This document shows, one piece after another, positions 36,256-49,295 of a stretch of 64,000 nucleotides of DNA (position 1 is the first letter of the stretch; every line of letters begins with the position of its first letter). The DNA is from Stomoxys calcitrans (lineage: Eukaryota; Arthropoda; Insecta; Diptera; Muscidae). Where the stretch lies: the NCBI RefSeq assembly GCF_963082655.1, contig NC_081555.1, positions 29,931,266-29,995,265 on the forward strand. The letters are read 5' to 3'. Below the pieces are notes generated by a model. That model was not told the DNA's origin, did no database searches, and worked only from the letters and a program-made list of their open reading frames with translations. The position numbers were made by a program, and so were the translations under genes.

Positions 36256-38429
36256 TTGAACTCAGGCATTCAGCGACAAAAGCACACATGGCTATGGCGC
36301 CCTGTGGTCATTAGAGAGAAACTAACCACCACACATGATCCCACGATTAATAAATTGGTATTGTATGCCTTTGCTACATTTCAAATGAAAGGTACATGTC
36401 TTTGCTACACTTCGTATAAAAAGGTGATTGTCTTTGCTACATTAATTTTATTTGGATGTAGCAAAGACATACACTTTGTTACTAAAATATAACTGAAAAG
36501 TAGTGTTTTCACTAACGTCATCTGGCATCCAAAAGGCACAATAGAATGTACGCATTTTTTGACCATCGACATCTGCTAACCACTCCTTGTAACTAAATAT
36601 AACTGAGAGATGCCATTTTTAGCTGCGACACCTGGCATCCAAAAGGCGACACCTGGCATACACTATCTTTGCGTATTGTTTCTTTGATTGCACGGCCTTG
36701 ACATCTTTTGTCTAACTAAAGAACTACAATGGTGGTTGTATAAAATAACAAAATTCAAGCAGAAAGTTCATGTCTTTGATAAACTAGTACTAGAATTGCA
36801 AGTCTTTGCTACATTTCAAATAAAGTGCTTGTCTTTAATAAAAAGTTTATTAACTACAATAATAAAATAATGGTTTGATTTTATATTAAACAATCCTATA
36901 TTCAAAAAAAAAATTAGTTTGTATTATTTTCTATGTATGTTTTTTTAGTCTATAATTAACGAAAAACATCAACAAAAAAAAAACAAAAGTATTACATATC
37001 AAAATTACAAAATTAATTAAACAAAATAGACAACAAGGAAAAACAAATTCTTGGTGTTTCCCTCTTGAAAATAGTAGTCCATTGCGAGTTTTTAATTTCC
37101 TTCTTCATTTTTTGAACTTCCTGCTCGCACTGAACCACTTTTTCTCGGGCATCAGAAAGTTCAATCAACATTTTTTTCTGGCTCTCTTGCAGTTTGTAGT
37201 TTTCAAACCATAATTTTAAATTGGCTTGCCTTAATTTGTGGATTTCTTCCAAGAAATTATTCTTATTCACATCCATTTCCTTTCGTTTGGCTTCACTTAT
37301 TATTATTTCCATTTCCTTATTACCTTTCCTTTTTTTCTTTTTTTTATTTTCTTTCCAATTACCTCTTCCTTAGGCTTCCACACAGGAATGAATGAAATCG
37401 TTTGGAAGCTCACCCTTTTATAGACTTTTTGTTTGTTATTTTTGTTGCCTTAGTAACATCATTTGACAGAAAAATATGAAAGATTAGTAGCTTTGTTCCG
37501 AATGTGTATTCAAATTAAGGAATATTAGGTCTGTTACGGAAAATTTAGCTAAAAATCAGAAAAATTTCCGGGCCTGGTCCCAAGATATTGGCCGACGAAA
37601 ATATTTTTGATGCATTTTGCGAAAACTTTCTCATTGGGTCCCTCCGTTCGGCTCTGGAAGGATCATGTACAATTCTATTGTCGAACTATAAATATTGTGA
37701 GCGCTAGTTAGCAGTTGAGAGATGTTAGTTACATATGCGTCATAGTTCGCGTCAAATTTGATTTTGGAGGGTTTTGTGAGGGAAATTTGGACGATATATC
37801 AGAAAAATTTTGTTTGTTGCATTAGTTGGAGCCTAGACGTCGACTCTTCGCAAAAGTATGCATTCATCTAGATATAGTGTTAACCAATAGGTGTGTGTAA
37901 TCTCAAGACCCTAGGTGGTCCAGGTCTCGAGATAGAGGAAAATTCAACTAAAAATCAGAAACATTTTCTATGTTGGATTTGTTGAAAAATATACATCGAA
38001 AATCCACGATATTTAGCATGTATATAGATATAGTGATAGCCTATCTGTGGGTGTAATCTCAAGACCCTAGGCGGACAAAGTTCCATGATCTAGGAAAATT
38101 CGACCAATTAACTTTTTTTGCATTTTTCCAAATTTGCACGATCTTGATGAAACTTTGCAAGTAAATAGAGGAAGTTCTTACCTATACGTCGATGTAAATC
38201 TCAAGACCCTAAGTGGTCCGGGCCCCGAGATATAGGCCGACGAAAATATTTTTGACGAATTTTGAGAAAAGTTTTTAATCGGCTCTTGGAAGGCTCATTT
38301 ACAAGCTTATTGTCGAACTATATTTGGTGGGCGGTGGTTAGCAGTTGACAGATGTGTCATAGCACGTGCCAAATTTGATTTTAGATGGTTTGGGCGGGAA
38401 AATTCGACGAAAAATTAGAAAAAAATTGT
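36256..38429 (+). repeat. Array unit U18 (A type)
   Basis: 2174 bp. Shares attagtttg and the cacgtgcc tail with its neighbours U17 and U19. Confidence 0.97.
37013..37312 (-). CDS. Coiled-coil minigene, copy U18, intact
   Basis: Protein identical to the reference copy. TATA box at 37415-37422. Confidence 0.45.
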   Translation of the reverse strand: MEIIISEAKRKEMDVNKNNFLEEIHKLRQANLKLWFENYKLQESQKKMLIELSDAREKVVQCEQEVQKMKKEIKNSQWTTIFKRETPRICFSLLSILFN

Positions 38430-40602
38430 TTGAACTCAGGCATTCAGCGACAAAAGCACACATGGCTATGGCGCCCTGTGGTCATTAGAGAGAAACTAAC
38501 CACCACACATGATCCCACGATTAATAAATTGGTATTGTATGCCTTTGCTACATTTCAAATGAAAGGTACATGTCTTTGCTACACTTCGTATAAAAAGGTG
38601 ATTGTCTTTGCTACATTAATTTTATTTGGATGTAGCAAAGACATACACTTTGTTACTAAAATATAACTGAAAAGTAGTGTTTTCACTAACGTCATCTGGC
38701 ATCCAAAAGGCACAATAGAATGTACGCATTTTTTGACCATCGACATCTGCTAACCACTCCTTGTAACTAAATATAACTGAGAGATGCCATTTTTAGCTGC
38801 GACACCTGGCATCCAAAAGGCGACACCTGGCATACACTATCTTTGCGTATTGTTTCTTTGATTGCACGGCCTTGACATCTTTTGTCTAACTAAAGAACTA
38901 CAATGGTGGTTGTATAAAATAACAAAATTCAAGCAGAAAGTTCATGTCTTTGATAAACTAGTACTAGAATTGCAAGTCTTTGCTACATTTCAAATAAAGT
39001 GCTTGTCTTTAATAAAAAGTTTATTAACTACAATAATAAAATAATGGTTTGATTTTATATTAAACAATCCTATATTCAAAAAAAAATTAGTTTGTATTAT
39101 TTTCTATGTATGTTTTTTTAGTCTATAATTAACGAAAAACATCAACAAAAAAAAAAACAAAAGTATTACATATCAAAATTACAAAATTAATTAAACAAAA
39201 TAGACAACAAGGAAAAACAAATTCTTGGTGTTTCCCTCTTGAAAATAGTAGTCCATTGAGAGTTTTTAATTTCCTTCTTCATTTTTTGAACTTCCTGCTC
39301 GCACTGAACCACTTTTTCTCGGGCATCAGAAAGTTCAATCAACATTTTTTTCTGGCTCTCTTGCAGTTTGTAGTTTTCAAACCATAATTTTAAATTGGCT
39401 TGCCTTAATTTGTGGATTTCTTCCAAGAAATTATTCTTATTCACATCCATTTCCTTTCGTTTGGCTTCACTTATTATTATTTCCATTTCCTTATTACCTT
39501 TCCTTTTTTTCTTTTTTTTATTTTCTTTCCAATTACCTCTTCCTTAGGCTTCCACACAGGAATGAATGAAATCGTTTGGAAGCTCACCCTTTTATAGACT
39601 TTTTGTTTGTTATTTTTGTTGCCTTAGTAACATCATTTGACAGAAAAATATGAAAGATTAGTAGCTTTGTTCCGAATGTGTATTCAAATTAAGGAATATT
39701 AGGTCTGTTACGGAAAATTTAGCTAAAAATCAGAAAAATTTCCGGGCCTGGTCCCAAGATATTGGCCGACGAAAATATTTTTGATGCATTTTGCGAAAAC
39801 TTTCTCATTGGGTCCCTCCGTTCGGCTCTGGAAGGATCATGTACAATTCTATTGTCGAACTATAAATATTGTGAGCGCTAGTTAGCAGTTGAGAGATGTT
39901 AGTTACATATGCGTCATAGTTCGCGTCAAATTTGATTTTGGAGGGTTTTGTGAGGGAAATTTGGACGATATATCAGAAAAATTTTGTTTGTTGCATTAGT
40001 TGGAGCCTAGACGTCGACTCTTCGCAAAAGTATGCATTCATCTAGATATAGTGTTAACCAATAGGTGTGTGTAATCTCAAGACCCTAGGTGGTCCAGGTC
40101 TCGAGATAGAGGAAAATTCAACTAAAAATCAGAAACATTTTCTATGTTGGATTTGTTGAAAAATATACATCGAAAATCCACGATATTTAGCATGTATATA
40201 GATATAGTGATAGCCTATCTGTGGGTGTAATCTCAAGACCCTAGGCGGACAAAGTTCCATGATATAGGAAAATTCGACCAATTAACTTTTTTTGCATTTT
40301 TCCAAATTTGCACGATCTTGATGAAACTTTGCAAGTAAATAGAGGAAGTTCTTACCTATACGTCGATGTAAATCTCAAGACCCTAAGTGGTCCGGGCCCC
40401 GAGATATAGGCCGACGAAAATATTTTTGACGAATTTTGAGAAAAGTTTTTAATCGGCTCTTGGAAGGCTCATTTACAAGCTTATTGTCGAACTATATTTG
40501 GTGGGCGGTGGTTAGCAGTTGACAGATGTGTCATAGCAGTGCCAAATTTGATTTTAGATGGTTTGGGCGGGAAAATTCGACGAAAAATTAGAAAAAAATT
40601 TT
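38430..40602 (+). repeat. Array unit U19 (A type)
   Basis: 2173 bp. Shares ccattgagag inside the ORF with U20 only. Its tail has agcagtgcc where U17 and U18 have agcacgtgcc. Confidence 0.97.
39187..39486 (-). CDS. Coiled-coil minigene, copy U19, intact
   Basis: Same protein as the reference copy. Synonymous change at Ser76 (TCG to TCT), shared with U20. TATA box at 39589-39596. Confidence 0.45.
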   Translation of the reverse strand: MEIIISEAKRKEMDVNKNNFLEEIHKLRQANLKLWFENYKLQESQKKMLIELSDAREKVVQCEQEVQKMKKEIKNSQWTTIFKRETPRICFSLLSILFN

Positions 40603-42777
40603 TTGAACTCAGGCATTCAGCGACAAAAGCACACATGGCTATGGCGCCCTGTGGTCATTAGAGAGAAACTAACCACCACACATGATCCCACGATTAATAA
40701 ATTGGTATTGTATGCCTTTGCTACATTTCAAATGAAAGGTACATGTCTTTGCTACACTTCGTATAAAAAGGTGATTGTCTTTGCTACATTAATTTTATTT
40801 GGATGTAGCAAAGACATACACGTTGTTACTAAAATATGACTGAAAAGTAGTGTTTTCACTAACGTCATCTGTCATCCAAAAGGCACAATAGAATGTACGC
40901 ATTTTTTGACCATCGACATCTGCTAACCACTCCTTGTAACTAAATATAACTGAGAGATGCCATTTTTAGCTGCGACACCTGGCATCCAAAAGGCGACACC
41001 TGGCATACACTATCTTTGCGTATTGTTTCTTTGATTGCACGGCCTTGACATCTTTTGTCTAACTAAAGAACTACAATGGTGGTTGTATAAAATAACAAAA
41101 TTCAAGCAGAAAGTTCATGTCTTTGATAAACTAGTACTAGAATTGCAAGTCTTTGCTACATTTCAAATAAAGTGCTTGTCTTTAATAAAAAGTTTATTAA
41201 CTACAATAATAAAATAATGGTTTGATTTTATATTAAACAATCCTATATTCAAAAAAAAATTAGTTTGTATTATTTTCTATGTATGTTTTTTTAGTCTATA
41301 ATTAACGAAAAACATCAACAAAAAAAAAACAAAAGTATTACATATCAAAATTACAAAATTAATTAAACAAAATAGACAACAAGGAAAAACAAATTCTTGG
41401 TGTTTCCCTCTTGAAAATAGTAGTCCATTGAGAGTTTTTAATTTCCTTCTTCATTTTTTGAACTTCCTGCTCGCACTGAACCACTTTTTCTCGGGCATCA
41501 GAAAGTTCAATCAACATTTTTTTCTGGCTCTCTTGCAGTTTGTAGTTTTCAAACCATAATTTTAAATTGGCTTGCCTTAATTTGTGGATTTCTTCCAAGA
41601 AATTATTCTTATTCACATCCATTTCCTTTCGTTTGGCTTCACTTATTATTATTTCCATTTCCTTATTACCTTTCCTTTTTTTCTTTTTTTTATTTTCTTT
41701 CCAATTACCTCTTCCTTAGGCTTCCACACAGGAATGAATGAAATCGTTTGGAAGCTCACCCTTTTATAGACTTTTTGTTTGTTATTTTTGTTGCCTTAGT
41801 AACATCATTTGACAGGAAAATATGAAAGATTAGTAGCTTTGTTCCGAATGTGTATTCAAATTAAGGAATATTAGGTCTGTTACGGAAAATTCAGCTAAAA
41901 ATCAGAAAAATTTCCGGGCCTGGTCCCAAGATATTGGCCGACGAAAATATTTTTGATGCAGTTTGCGAAAACTTCCTTATTGGGGACCTCCGTTCGGCTC
42001 TGGAAGGCTCATGTACAATTCTATTGTCGAACTATATATATTGTGAGCGCTAGTTAGCAGTTGAGAGATGTTAGTTACATATGCGTCATAGTTCGCGTCA
42101 AATTTGATTTTGGAGGGTTTTGTGAGGGAAATTTGGACGATATATCAGAAAAATTTTGTTTGTTGCATTAGTTGGAGCCTAGACGTCGACTCTTCGCAAA
42201 AGTATGCATTCATCTAGATATAGTGTTAACCAATAGGTGTGTGTAATCTCAAGACCCTAGGTGGTCCAGGTCTCGAGATAGAGGAAAATTCAACTAAAAA
42301 TCAGAAACATTTTCTATGTTGGATTTGTTGAAAAATATACATCGAAAATCCACGATATTTAGCATGTATATAGATATAGTGATAGCCTATCTGTGGGTGT
42401 AATCTCAAGACCCTAGGCGGACAAAGTTCCATGATCTAGGAAAATTCGACCAATTAACTTTTTTTGCATTTTTCCAAATTTGCACGATCTTGATGAAACT
42501 TTGCAAGTAAATAGAGGAAGTTCTTACCTATACGTCGATGTAAATCTCAAGACCCTAAGTGGTCCGGGCCCCGAGATATAGGCCGACGAAAATATTTTTG
42601 ACGAATTTTGAGAAAAGTTTTTAATCGGCTCTTGGAAGGCTCATTTACAAGCTTAATGTCGAACTATATTTGGTGGGCGGTGGTTAGCAGTTGACAGATC
42701 TGTCATAGCACGCGCCAAATTTGATTTTAGATGGTTTGCGCGGGAAAATTCGACGAAAAATTAGAGAAAAAAATAGT
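40603..42777 (+). repeat. Array unit U20 (A type)
   Basis: 2175 bp. Several private point changes in the head (cacgttgtt, aaatatgactg, catctgtcatcc). Alternative tail SNP set, then a B-type junction. Confidence 0.97.
41359..41658 (-). CDS. Coiled-coil minigene, copy U20, intact
   Basis: Same protein as the reference copy, with the Ser76 synonymous change shared with U19. TATA box at 41761-41768. Confidence 0.45.
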   Translation of the reverse strand: MEIIISEAKRKEMDVNKNNFLEEIHKLRQANLKLWFENYKLQESQKKMLIELSDAREKVVQCEQEVQKMKKEIKNSQWTTIFKRETPRICFSLLSILFN

Positions 42778-44947
42778 TTGAACTCAGGCATTCAGCGACA
42801 AAAGCACACATGGCTATGGCGCCCTGTGGTCATTTGAGAGAAACTAACCACCACACATGATCCCACGATTAATAAATTGGTATTGTATGTCTTTGCTACA
42901 TTTCAAATGAAAGGTACATGTCTTTGCTACACTTCGTATAAAAAGGTGATTGTCTTTGCTACATTAATTTTATTTGGATGTAGCAAAGACATACACTTTG
43001 TTACTAAAATATAACTGAAAAGTAGTGTTTTGACTAACGTCATCTGGCATCCAAAAGGCACAATAGAATGTACGTATTTTTGACCAACGACATCTGCTAA
43101 CCACTCCTTGCAACTAAATATAACTGAGAGATGCCATTTTTAGCAGCGACACCTGGCATCCAAAAGGCGACACCTAGCATACACTATCTTTGCGTATTGT
43201 TTCTTTGATTGCACGGCCTTGACATCTTTTGTCTAACTAAAGAACTACAATGGTGGTTGTATAAAATAACAAAATTCAAGCAGAAAGTTCATGTCTTTGA
43301 TAAACTAGTACTAGAATTGCAAGTCTTTGCTACATTTCAAATAAAGTGCTTGTCTTTAATAAAAAGTTTATTAACTACAATAATAAAATAATGGTTTGAT
43401 TTTATATTAAACAATCCTATATTCAAAAAAAATTAATTTGTATTATTTTCTATGTATGTTTTTTTAGTCTATAATTAACGAAAAACATCAACAAAAAAAA
43501 AACAAAAGTATTACATATCAAAATTACAAAATTAATTAAACAAAATAGACAACAAGGAAAAACAAATTCTTGGTGTTTCCCTCTTGAAAATAGTAGTCCA
43601 TTGCGAGTTTTTAATTTCCTTCTTCATTTTTTGAACTTCCTGCTCGCACTGAACCACTTTTTCTCGGGCATCAGAAAGTTCAATCAACATTTTTTCTGGC
43701 TCTCTTGCAGTTTGTAGTTTTCAAACCATAATTTTAAATTGGCTTGCCTTAATTTGTGGATTTCTTCCAAGAAATTATTCTTATTCACATCCATTTCCTT
43801 TCGTTTGGCTTCACTTATTATTATTTCCATTTCCTTATTACCTTTCCTTTTTTTCTTTTTTTTATTTTCTTTCCAATTACCTCTTCCTTAGGCTTCCACA
43901 CAGGAATGAATGAAATCGTTTGGAAGCTCACCCTTTTATAGACTTTTTGTTTGTTATTTTTGTTGCCTTAGTAACATCATTTGACAGAAAAATATGAAAG
44001 ATTAGTAGCTTTGTTCCGAATGTGTATTCAAATTAAGGAATATTAGGTCTGTTACGGAAAATTTAGCTAAAAATCAGAAAAATTTCCGGGCCTGGTCCCA
44101 AGATATTGGCCGACGAAAATATTTTTGATGCATTTTGCGAAAACTTTCTCATTGGGTCCCTCCGTTCGGCTCTGGAAGGATCATGTACAATTCTATTGTC
44201 GAACTATAAATATTGTGAGCGCTAGTTAGCAGTTGAGAGATGTTAGTTACATATGCGTCATAGTTCGCGTCAAATTTGATTTTGGAGGGTTTTGTGAGGG
44301 AAATTTGGACGATATATCAGAAAAATTTTGTTTGTTGCATTAGTTGGAGCCTAGACGTCGACTCTTCGCAAAAGTATGCATTCATCTAGATATAGTGTTA
44401 ACCAATAGGTGTGTGTAATCTCAAGACCCTAGGTGGTCCAGGTCTCGAGATAGAGGAAAATTCAACTAAAAATCAGAAACATTTTCTATGTTGGATTTGT
44501 TGAAAAATATACATCGAAAATCCACGATATTTAGCATGTATATAGATATAGTGATAGCCTATCTGTGGGTGTAATCTCAAGACCCTAGGCGGACAAAGTT
44601 CCATGATCTAGGAAAATTCGACCAATTAACTTTTTTTGCATTTTTCCAAATTTGCACGATCTTGATGAAACTTTGCAAGTAAATAGAGGAAGTTCTTACC
44701 TATACGTCGATGTAAATCTCAAGACCCTAAGTGGTCCGGGCCCCGAGATATAGGCCGACGAAAATATTTTTGACGAATTTTGAGAAAAGTTTTTAATCGG
44801 CTCTTGGAAGGCTCATTTACAAGCTTATTGTCGAACTATATTTGGTGGGCGGTGGTTAGCAGTTGACAGATGTGTCATAGCACGCGCCAAATTTGATTTT
44901 AGATGGTTTGGGCGGGAAAATTCGACGAAAAATTAGAAAAAAATTGT
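42778..44947 (+). repeat. Array unit U21 (B type, partly A-like)
   Basis: 2170 bp. B-type tcatttgagag but A-type cttcgtataaaaagg, plus the U16 variants gttttgactaacg and cgtatttttgacc. A recombinant head. Confidence 0.96.
43532..43830 (-). pseudogene. Coiled-coil minigene, copy U21, one-base frameshift
   Basis: 299 bp instead of 300. The T run at about 43690 (caacattttttctgg) is one base short, in the Lys46-Lys47-Met48 codons, so the frame is lost in the middle of the coil. TATA box at 43933-43940 is intact. A sequencing or assembly homopolymer error is an alternative explanation. Confidence 0.6.
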
Positions 44948-47122
44948 TTGAACTCAGGCATTCAGCGACAAAAGCACACATGGCTATGGCGCCCTGTGGT
45001 CATTAGAGAGAAACTAACCACCACACATGATCCCACGATTAATAAATTGGTATTGTATGCCTTTGCTACATTTCAAATGAAAGGTACATGTCTTTGCTAC
45101 ACTTCGTATAAAAAGGTGATTGTCTTTGCTACATTAATTTTATTTGGATGTAGCAAAGACATACACTTTGTTACTAAAATATAACTGAAAAGTAGTGTTT
45201 TCACTAACGTCATCTGGCATCCAAAAGGGACAATAGAATGTACGTATTTTTTGACCAACGACATCTGCTAACCACTCCTTGCAACTAAATATAACTGAGA
45301 GATGCCATTTTTAGCAGCGACACCTGGCATCCAAAAGGCGACACCTGGCATACACTATCTTTGCGTATTGTTTCTTTGATTGCACGGCCTTGACATCTTT
45401 TGTCTAACTAAAGAACTACAATGGTGGTTGTATAAAATAACAAAATTCAAGCAGAAAGTTCATGTCTTTGATAAACTAGTACTAGAATTGCAAGTCTTTG
45501 CTACATTTCAAATAAAGTGCTTGTCTTTAATAAAAAGTTTATTAACTACAATAATAAAATAATGGTTTGATTTTATATTAAACAATCCTATATTCAAAAA
45601 AAATTAATTTGTATTATTTTCTATGTATGTTTTTTTAGTCTATAATTAACGAAAAACATCAACAAAAAAAAAACAAAAGTATTACATATCAAAATTACAA
45701 AATTAATTAAACAAAATAGACAACAAGGAAAAACAAATTCTTGGTGTTTCCCTCTTGAAAATAGTAGTCCATTGCGAGTTTTTAATTTCCTTCTTCATTT
45801 TTTGAACTTCCTGCTCGCACTGAACCACTTTTTCTCGGGCATCAGAAAGTTCAATCAACATTTTTTTCTGGCTCTCTTGCAGTTTGTAGTTTTCAAACCA
45901 TAATTTTAAATTGGCTTGCCTTAATTTGTGGATTTCTTCCAAGAAATTATTCTTATTCACATCCATTTCCTTTCGTTTGGCTTCACTTATTATTATTTCC
46001 ATTTCCTTATTACCTTTCCTTTTTTTCTTTTTTTTATTTTCTTTCCAATTACCTCTTCCTTAGGCTTCCACACAGGAATGAATGAAATCGTTTGGAAGCT
46101 CACCCTTTTATAGACTTTTTGTTTGTTATTTTTGTTGCCTTAGTAACATCATTTGACAGAAAAATATGAAAGATTAGTAGCTTTGTTCCGAATGTGTATT
46201 CAAATTAAGGAATATTAGGTCTGTTACGGAAAATTTAGCTAAAAATCAGAAAAATTTCCGGGCCTGGTCCCAAGATATTGGCCGACGAAAATATTTTTGA
46301 TGCATTTTGCGAAAACTTTCTCATTGGGTCCCTCCGTTCGGCTCTGGAAGGATCATGTACAATTCTATTGTCGAACTATAAATATTGTGAGCGCTAGTTA
46401 GCAGTTGAGAGATGTTAGTTACATATGCGTCATAGTTCGCGTCAAATTTGATTTTGGAGGGTTTTGTGAGGGAAATTTGGACGATATATCAGAAAAATTT
46501 TTGTTTGTTGCATTAGTTGGAGCCTAGACGTCGACTCTTCGCAAAAGTATGCATTCATCTAGATATAGTGTTAACCAATAGGTGTGTGTAATCTCAAGAC
46601 CCTAGGTGGTCCAGGTCTCGAGATAGAGGAAAATTCAACTAAAAATCAGAAACATTTTCTATGTTGGATTTGTTGAAAAATATACATCGAAAATCCACGA
46701 TATTTAGCATGTATATAGATATAGTGATAGCCTATCTGTGGGTGTAATCTCAAGACCCTAGGCGGACAAAGTTCCATGATCTAGGAAAATTCGACCAATT
46801 AACTTTTTTTGCATTTTTCCAAATTTGCACGATCTTGATGAAACTTTGCAAGTAAATAGAGGAAGTTCTTACCTATACGTCGATGTAAATCTCAAGACCC
46901 TAAGTGGTCCGGGCCCCGAGATATAGGCCGACGAAAATATTTTTGACGAATTTTGAGAAAAGTTTTTAATCGGCTCTTGGAAGGCTCATTTACAAGCTTA
47001 ATGTCGAACTATATTTGGTGGGCGGTGGTTAGCAGTTGACAGATCTGTCATAGCACGCGCCAAATTTGATTTTAGATGGTTTGCGCGGGAAAATTCGACG
47101 AAAAATTAGAGAAAAAAATAGT
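44948..47122 (+). repeat. Array unit U22 (A type)
   Basis: 2175 bp. A-type head. Has aagggacaatag at about 45226, otherwise seen in U25, and a B-like cgtattttttgaccaacg segment. Confidence 0.96.
45703..46002 (-). CDS. Coiled-coil minigene, copy U22, intact
   Basis: Protein identical to the reference copy. TATA box at 46105-46112. Confidence 0.45.
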   Translation of the reverse strand: MEIIISEAKRKEMDVNKNNFLEEIHKLRQANLKLWFENYKLQESQKKMLIELSDAREKVVQCEQEVQKMKKEIKNSQWTTIFKRETPRICFSLLSILFN

Positions 47123-49295
47123 TTGAACTCAGGCATTCAGCGACAAAAGCACACATGGCTATGGCGCCCTGTGGTCATTTGAGAGAAACTAACCACCACA
47201 CATGATCCCACGATTAATAAATTGGTATTGTATGTCTTTGCTACATTTCAAATGAAAGGTACATGTCTTTGCTACACTTCATATAAAAGGTGATTGTCTT
47301 TGCTACATTAATTTTATTTGGATGTAGCAAAGACATACACTTTGTTACTAAAATATAACTGAAAAGTAGTGTTTTCACTAACGTCATCTGGCATCCAAAA
47401 GGCACAATAGAATGTACGTATTTTTTTGACCAACGACATCTGCTAACCACTCCTTGCAACTAAATATAACTGAGAGATGCCATTTTTAGCAGCGACACCT
47501 GGCATCCAAAAGGCGACACCTGGCATACACTATCTTTGCGTATTGTTTCTTTGATTGCACGGCCTTGACATCTTTTGTCTAACTAAAGAACTACAATGGT
47601 GGTTGTATAAAATAACAAAATTCAAGCAGAAAGTTCATGTCTTTGATAAACTAGTACTAGAATTGCAAGTCTTTGCTACATTTCAAATAAAGTGCTTGTC
47701 TTTAATAAAAAGTTTATTAACTACAATAATAAAATAATGGTTTTATTTTATATTAAACAATCCTATATTCAAAAAAATTAATTTGTATTATTTTCTATGT
47801 ATGTTTTTTTAGTCTATAATTAACGAAAAACATCAACAAAAAAAAAACAAAAGTATTACATATCAAAATTACAAAATTAATTAAACAAAATAGACAACAA
47901 GGAAAAACAAATTCTTTGTGTTTCCCTCTTGAAAATAGTAGTCCATTGCGAGTTTTTAATTTCCTTCTTCATTTTTTGAACTTCCTGCTCGCACTGAACC
48001 ACTTTTTCTCGGGCATCAGAAAGTTCAATCAACATTTTTTTCTGGCTCTCTTGCAGTTTGTAGTTTTCAAACCATAATTTTAAATTGGCTTGCCTTAATT
48101 TGTGGATTTCTTCCAAGAAATTATTCTTATTCACATCCATTTCCTTTCGTTTGGCTTCACTTATTATTATTTCCATTTCCTTATTACCTTTCCTTTTTTT
48201 CTTTTTTTTATTTTCTTTCCAATTACCTCTTCCTTAGGCTTCCACACAGGAATGAATGAAATCGTTTGGAAGCTCACCCTTTTATAGACTTTTTGTTTGT
48301 TATTTTTGTTGCCTTAGTAACATCATTTGACAGAAAAATATGAAAGATTAGTAGCTTTGTTCCGAATGTGTATTCAAATTAAGGAATATTAGGTCTGTTA
48401 CGGAAAATTTAGCTAAAAATCAGAAAAATTTCCGGGCCTGGTCCCAAGATATTGGCTGACGAAAATATTTTTGATGCATTTTGCGAAAACTTTCTCATTG
48501 GGTCCCTCCGTTCGGCTCTGGAAGGATCATGTACAATTCTATTGTCGAACTATAAATATTGTGAGCGCTAGTTAGCAGTTGAGAGATGTTAGTTACATAT
48601 GCGTCATAGTTCGCGTCAAATTTGATTTTGGAGGGTTTTGTGAGGGAAATTTGGACGATATATCAGAAAAATGTTTGTTTGTTGCATTAGTTGGAGCCTA
48701 GACGTCGACTCTTCGCAAAAGTATGCATTCATCTAGATATAGTGTTAACCAATAGGTGTGTGTAATCTCAAGACCCTAGGTGGTCCAGGTCTCGAGATAG
48801 AGGAAAATTCAACTAAAAATCAGAAACATTTTCTATGTTGGATTTGTTGAAAAATATACATCGAAAATCCACGATATTTAGCATGTATATAGATATAGTG
48901 ATAGCCTATCTGTGGGTGTAATCTCAAGACCCTAGGCGGACAAAGTTCCATGATCTAGGAAAATTCGACCAATTAACTTTTTTTGCATTTTTCCAAATTT
49001 GCACGATCTTGATGAAACTTTGCAAGTAAATAGAGGAAGTTCTTACCTATACGTCGATGTAAATCTCAAGACCCTAAGTGGTCCGGGCCCCGAGATATAG
49101 GCCGACGAAAATATTTTTGACGAATTTTGAGAAAAGTTTTTAATCGGCTCTTGGAAGGCTCATTTACAAGCTTATTGTCGAACTATATTTGGTGGGCGGT
49201 GGTTAGCAGTTGACAGATGTGTCATAGCACCCGCCAAATTTGATTTTAGATGGTTTGGGCGGGAAAATTCGACGAAAAATTAGAAAAAAAATTGT
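47123..49295 (+). repeat. Array unit U23 (B type)
   Basis: 2173 bp. Private changes: ggttttattttat at about 47740, ttggctgacg at about 48453 and aaaatgtttg at about 48668. Confidence 0.97.
47877..48176 (-). CDS. Coiled-coil minigene, copy U23, P87Q
   Basis: Full 99 codons with Pro87 to Gln, in the linker between the coil and the hydrophobic tail. TATA box at 48279-48286. Confidence 0.45.
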   Translation of the reverse strand: MEIIISEAKRKEMDVNKNNFLEEIHKLRQANLKLWFENYKLQESQKKMLIELSDAREKVVQCEQEVQKMKKEIKNSQWTTIFKRETQRICFSLLSILFN

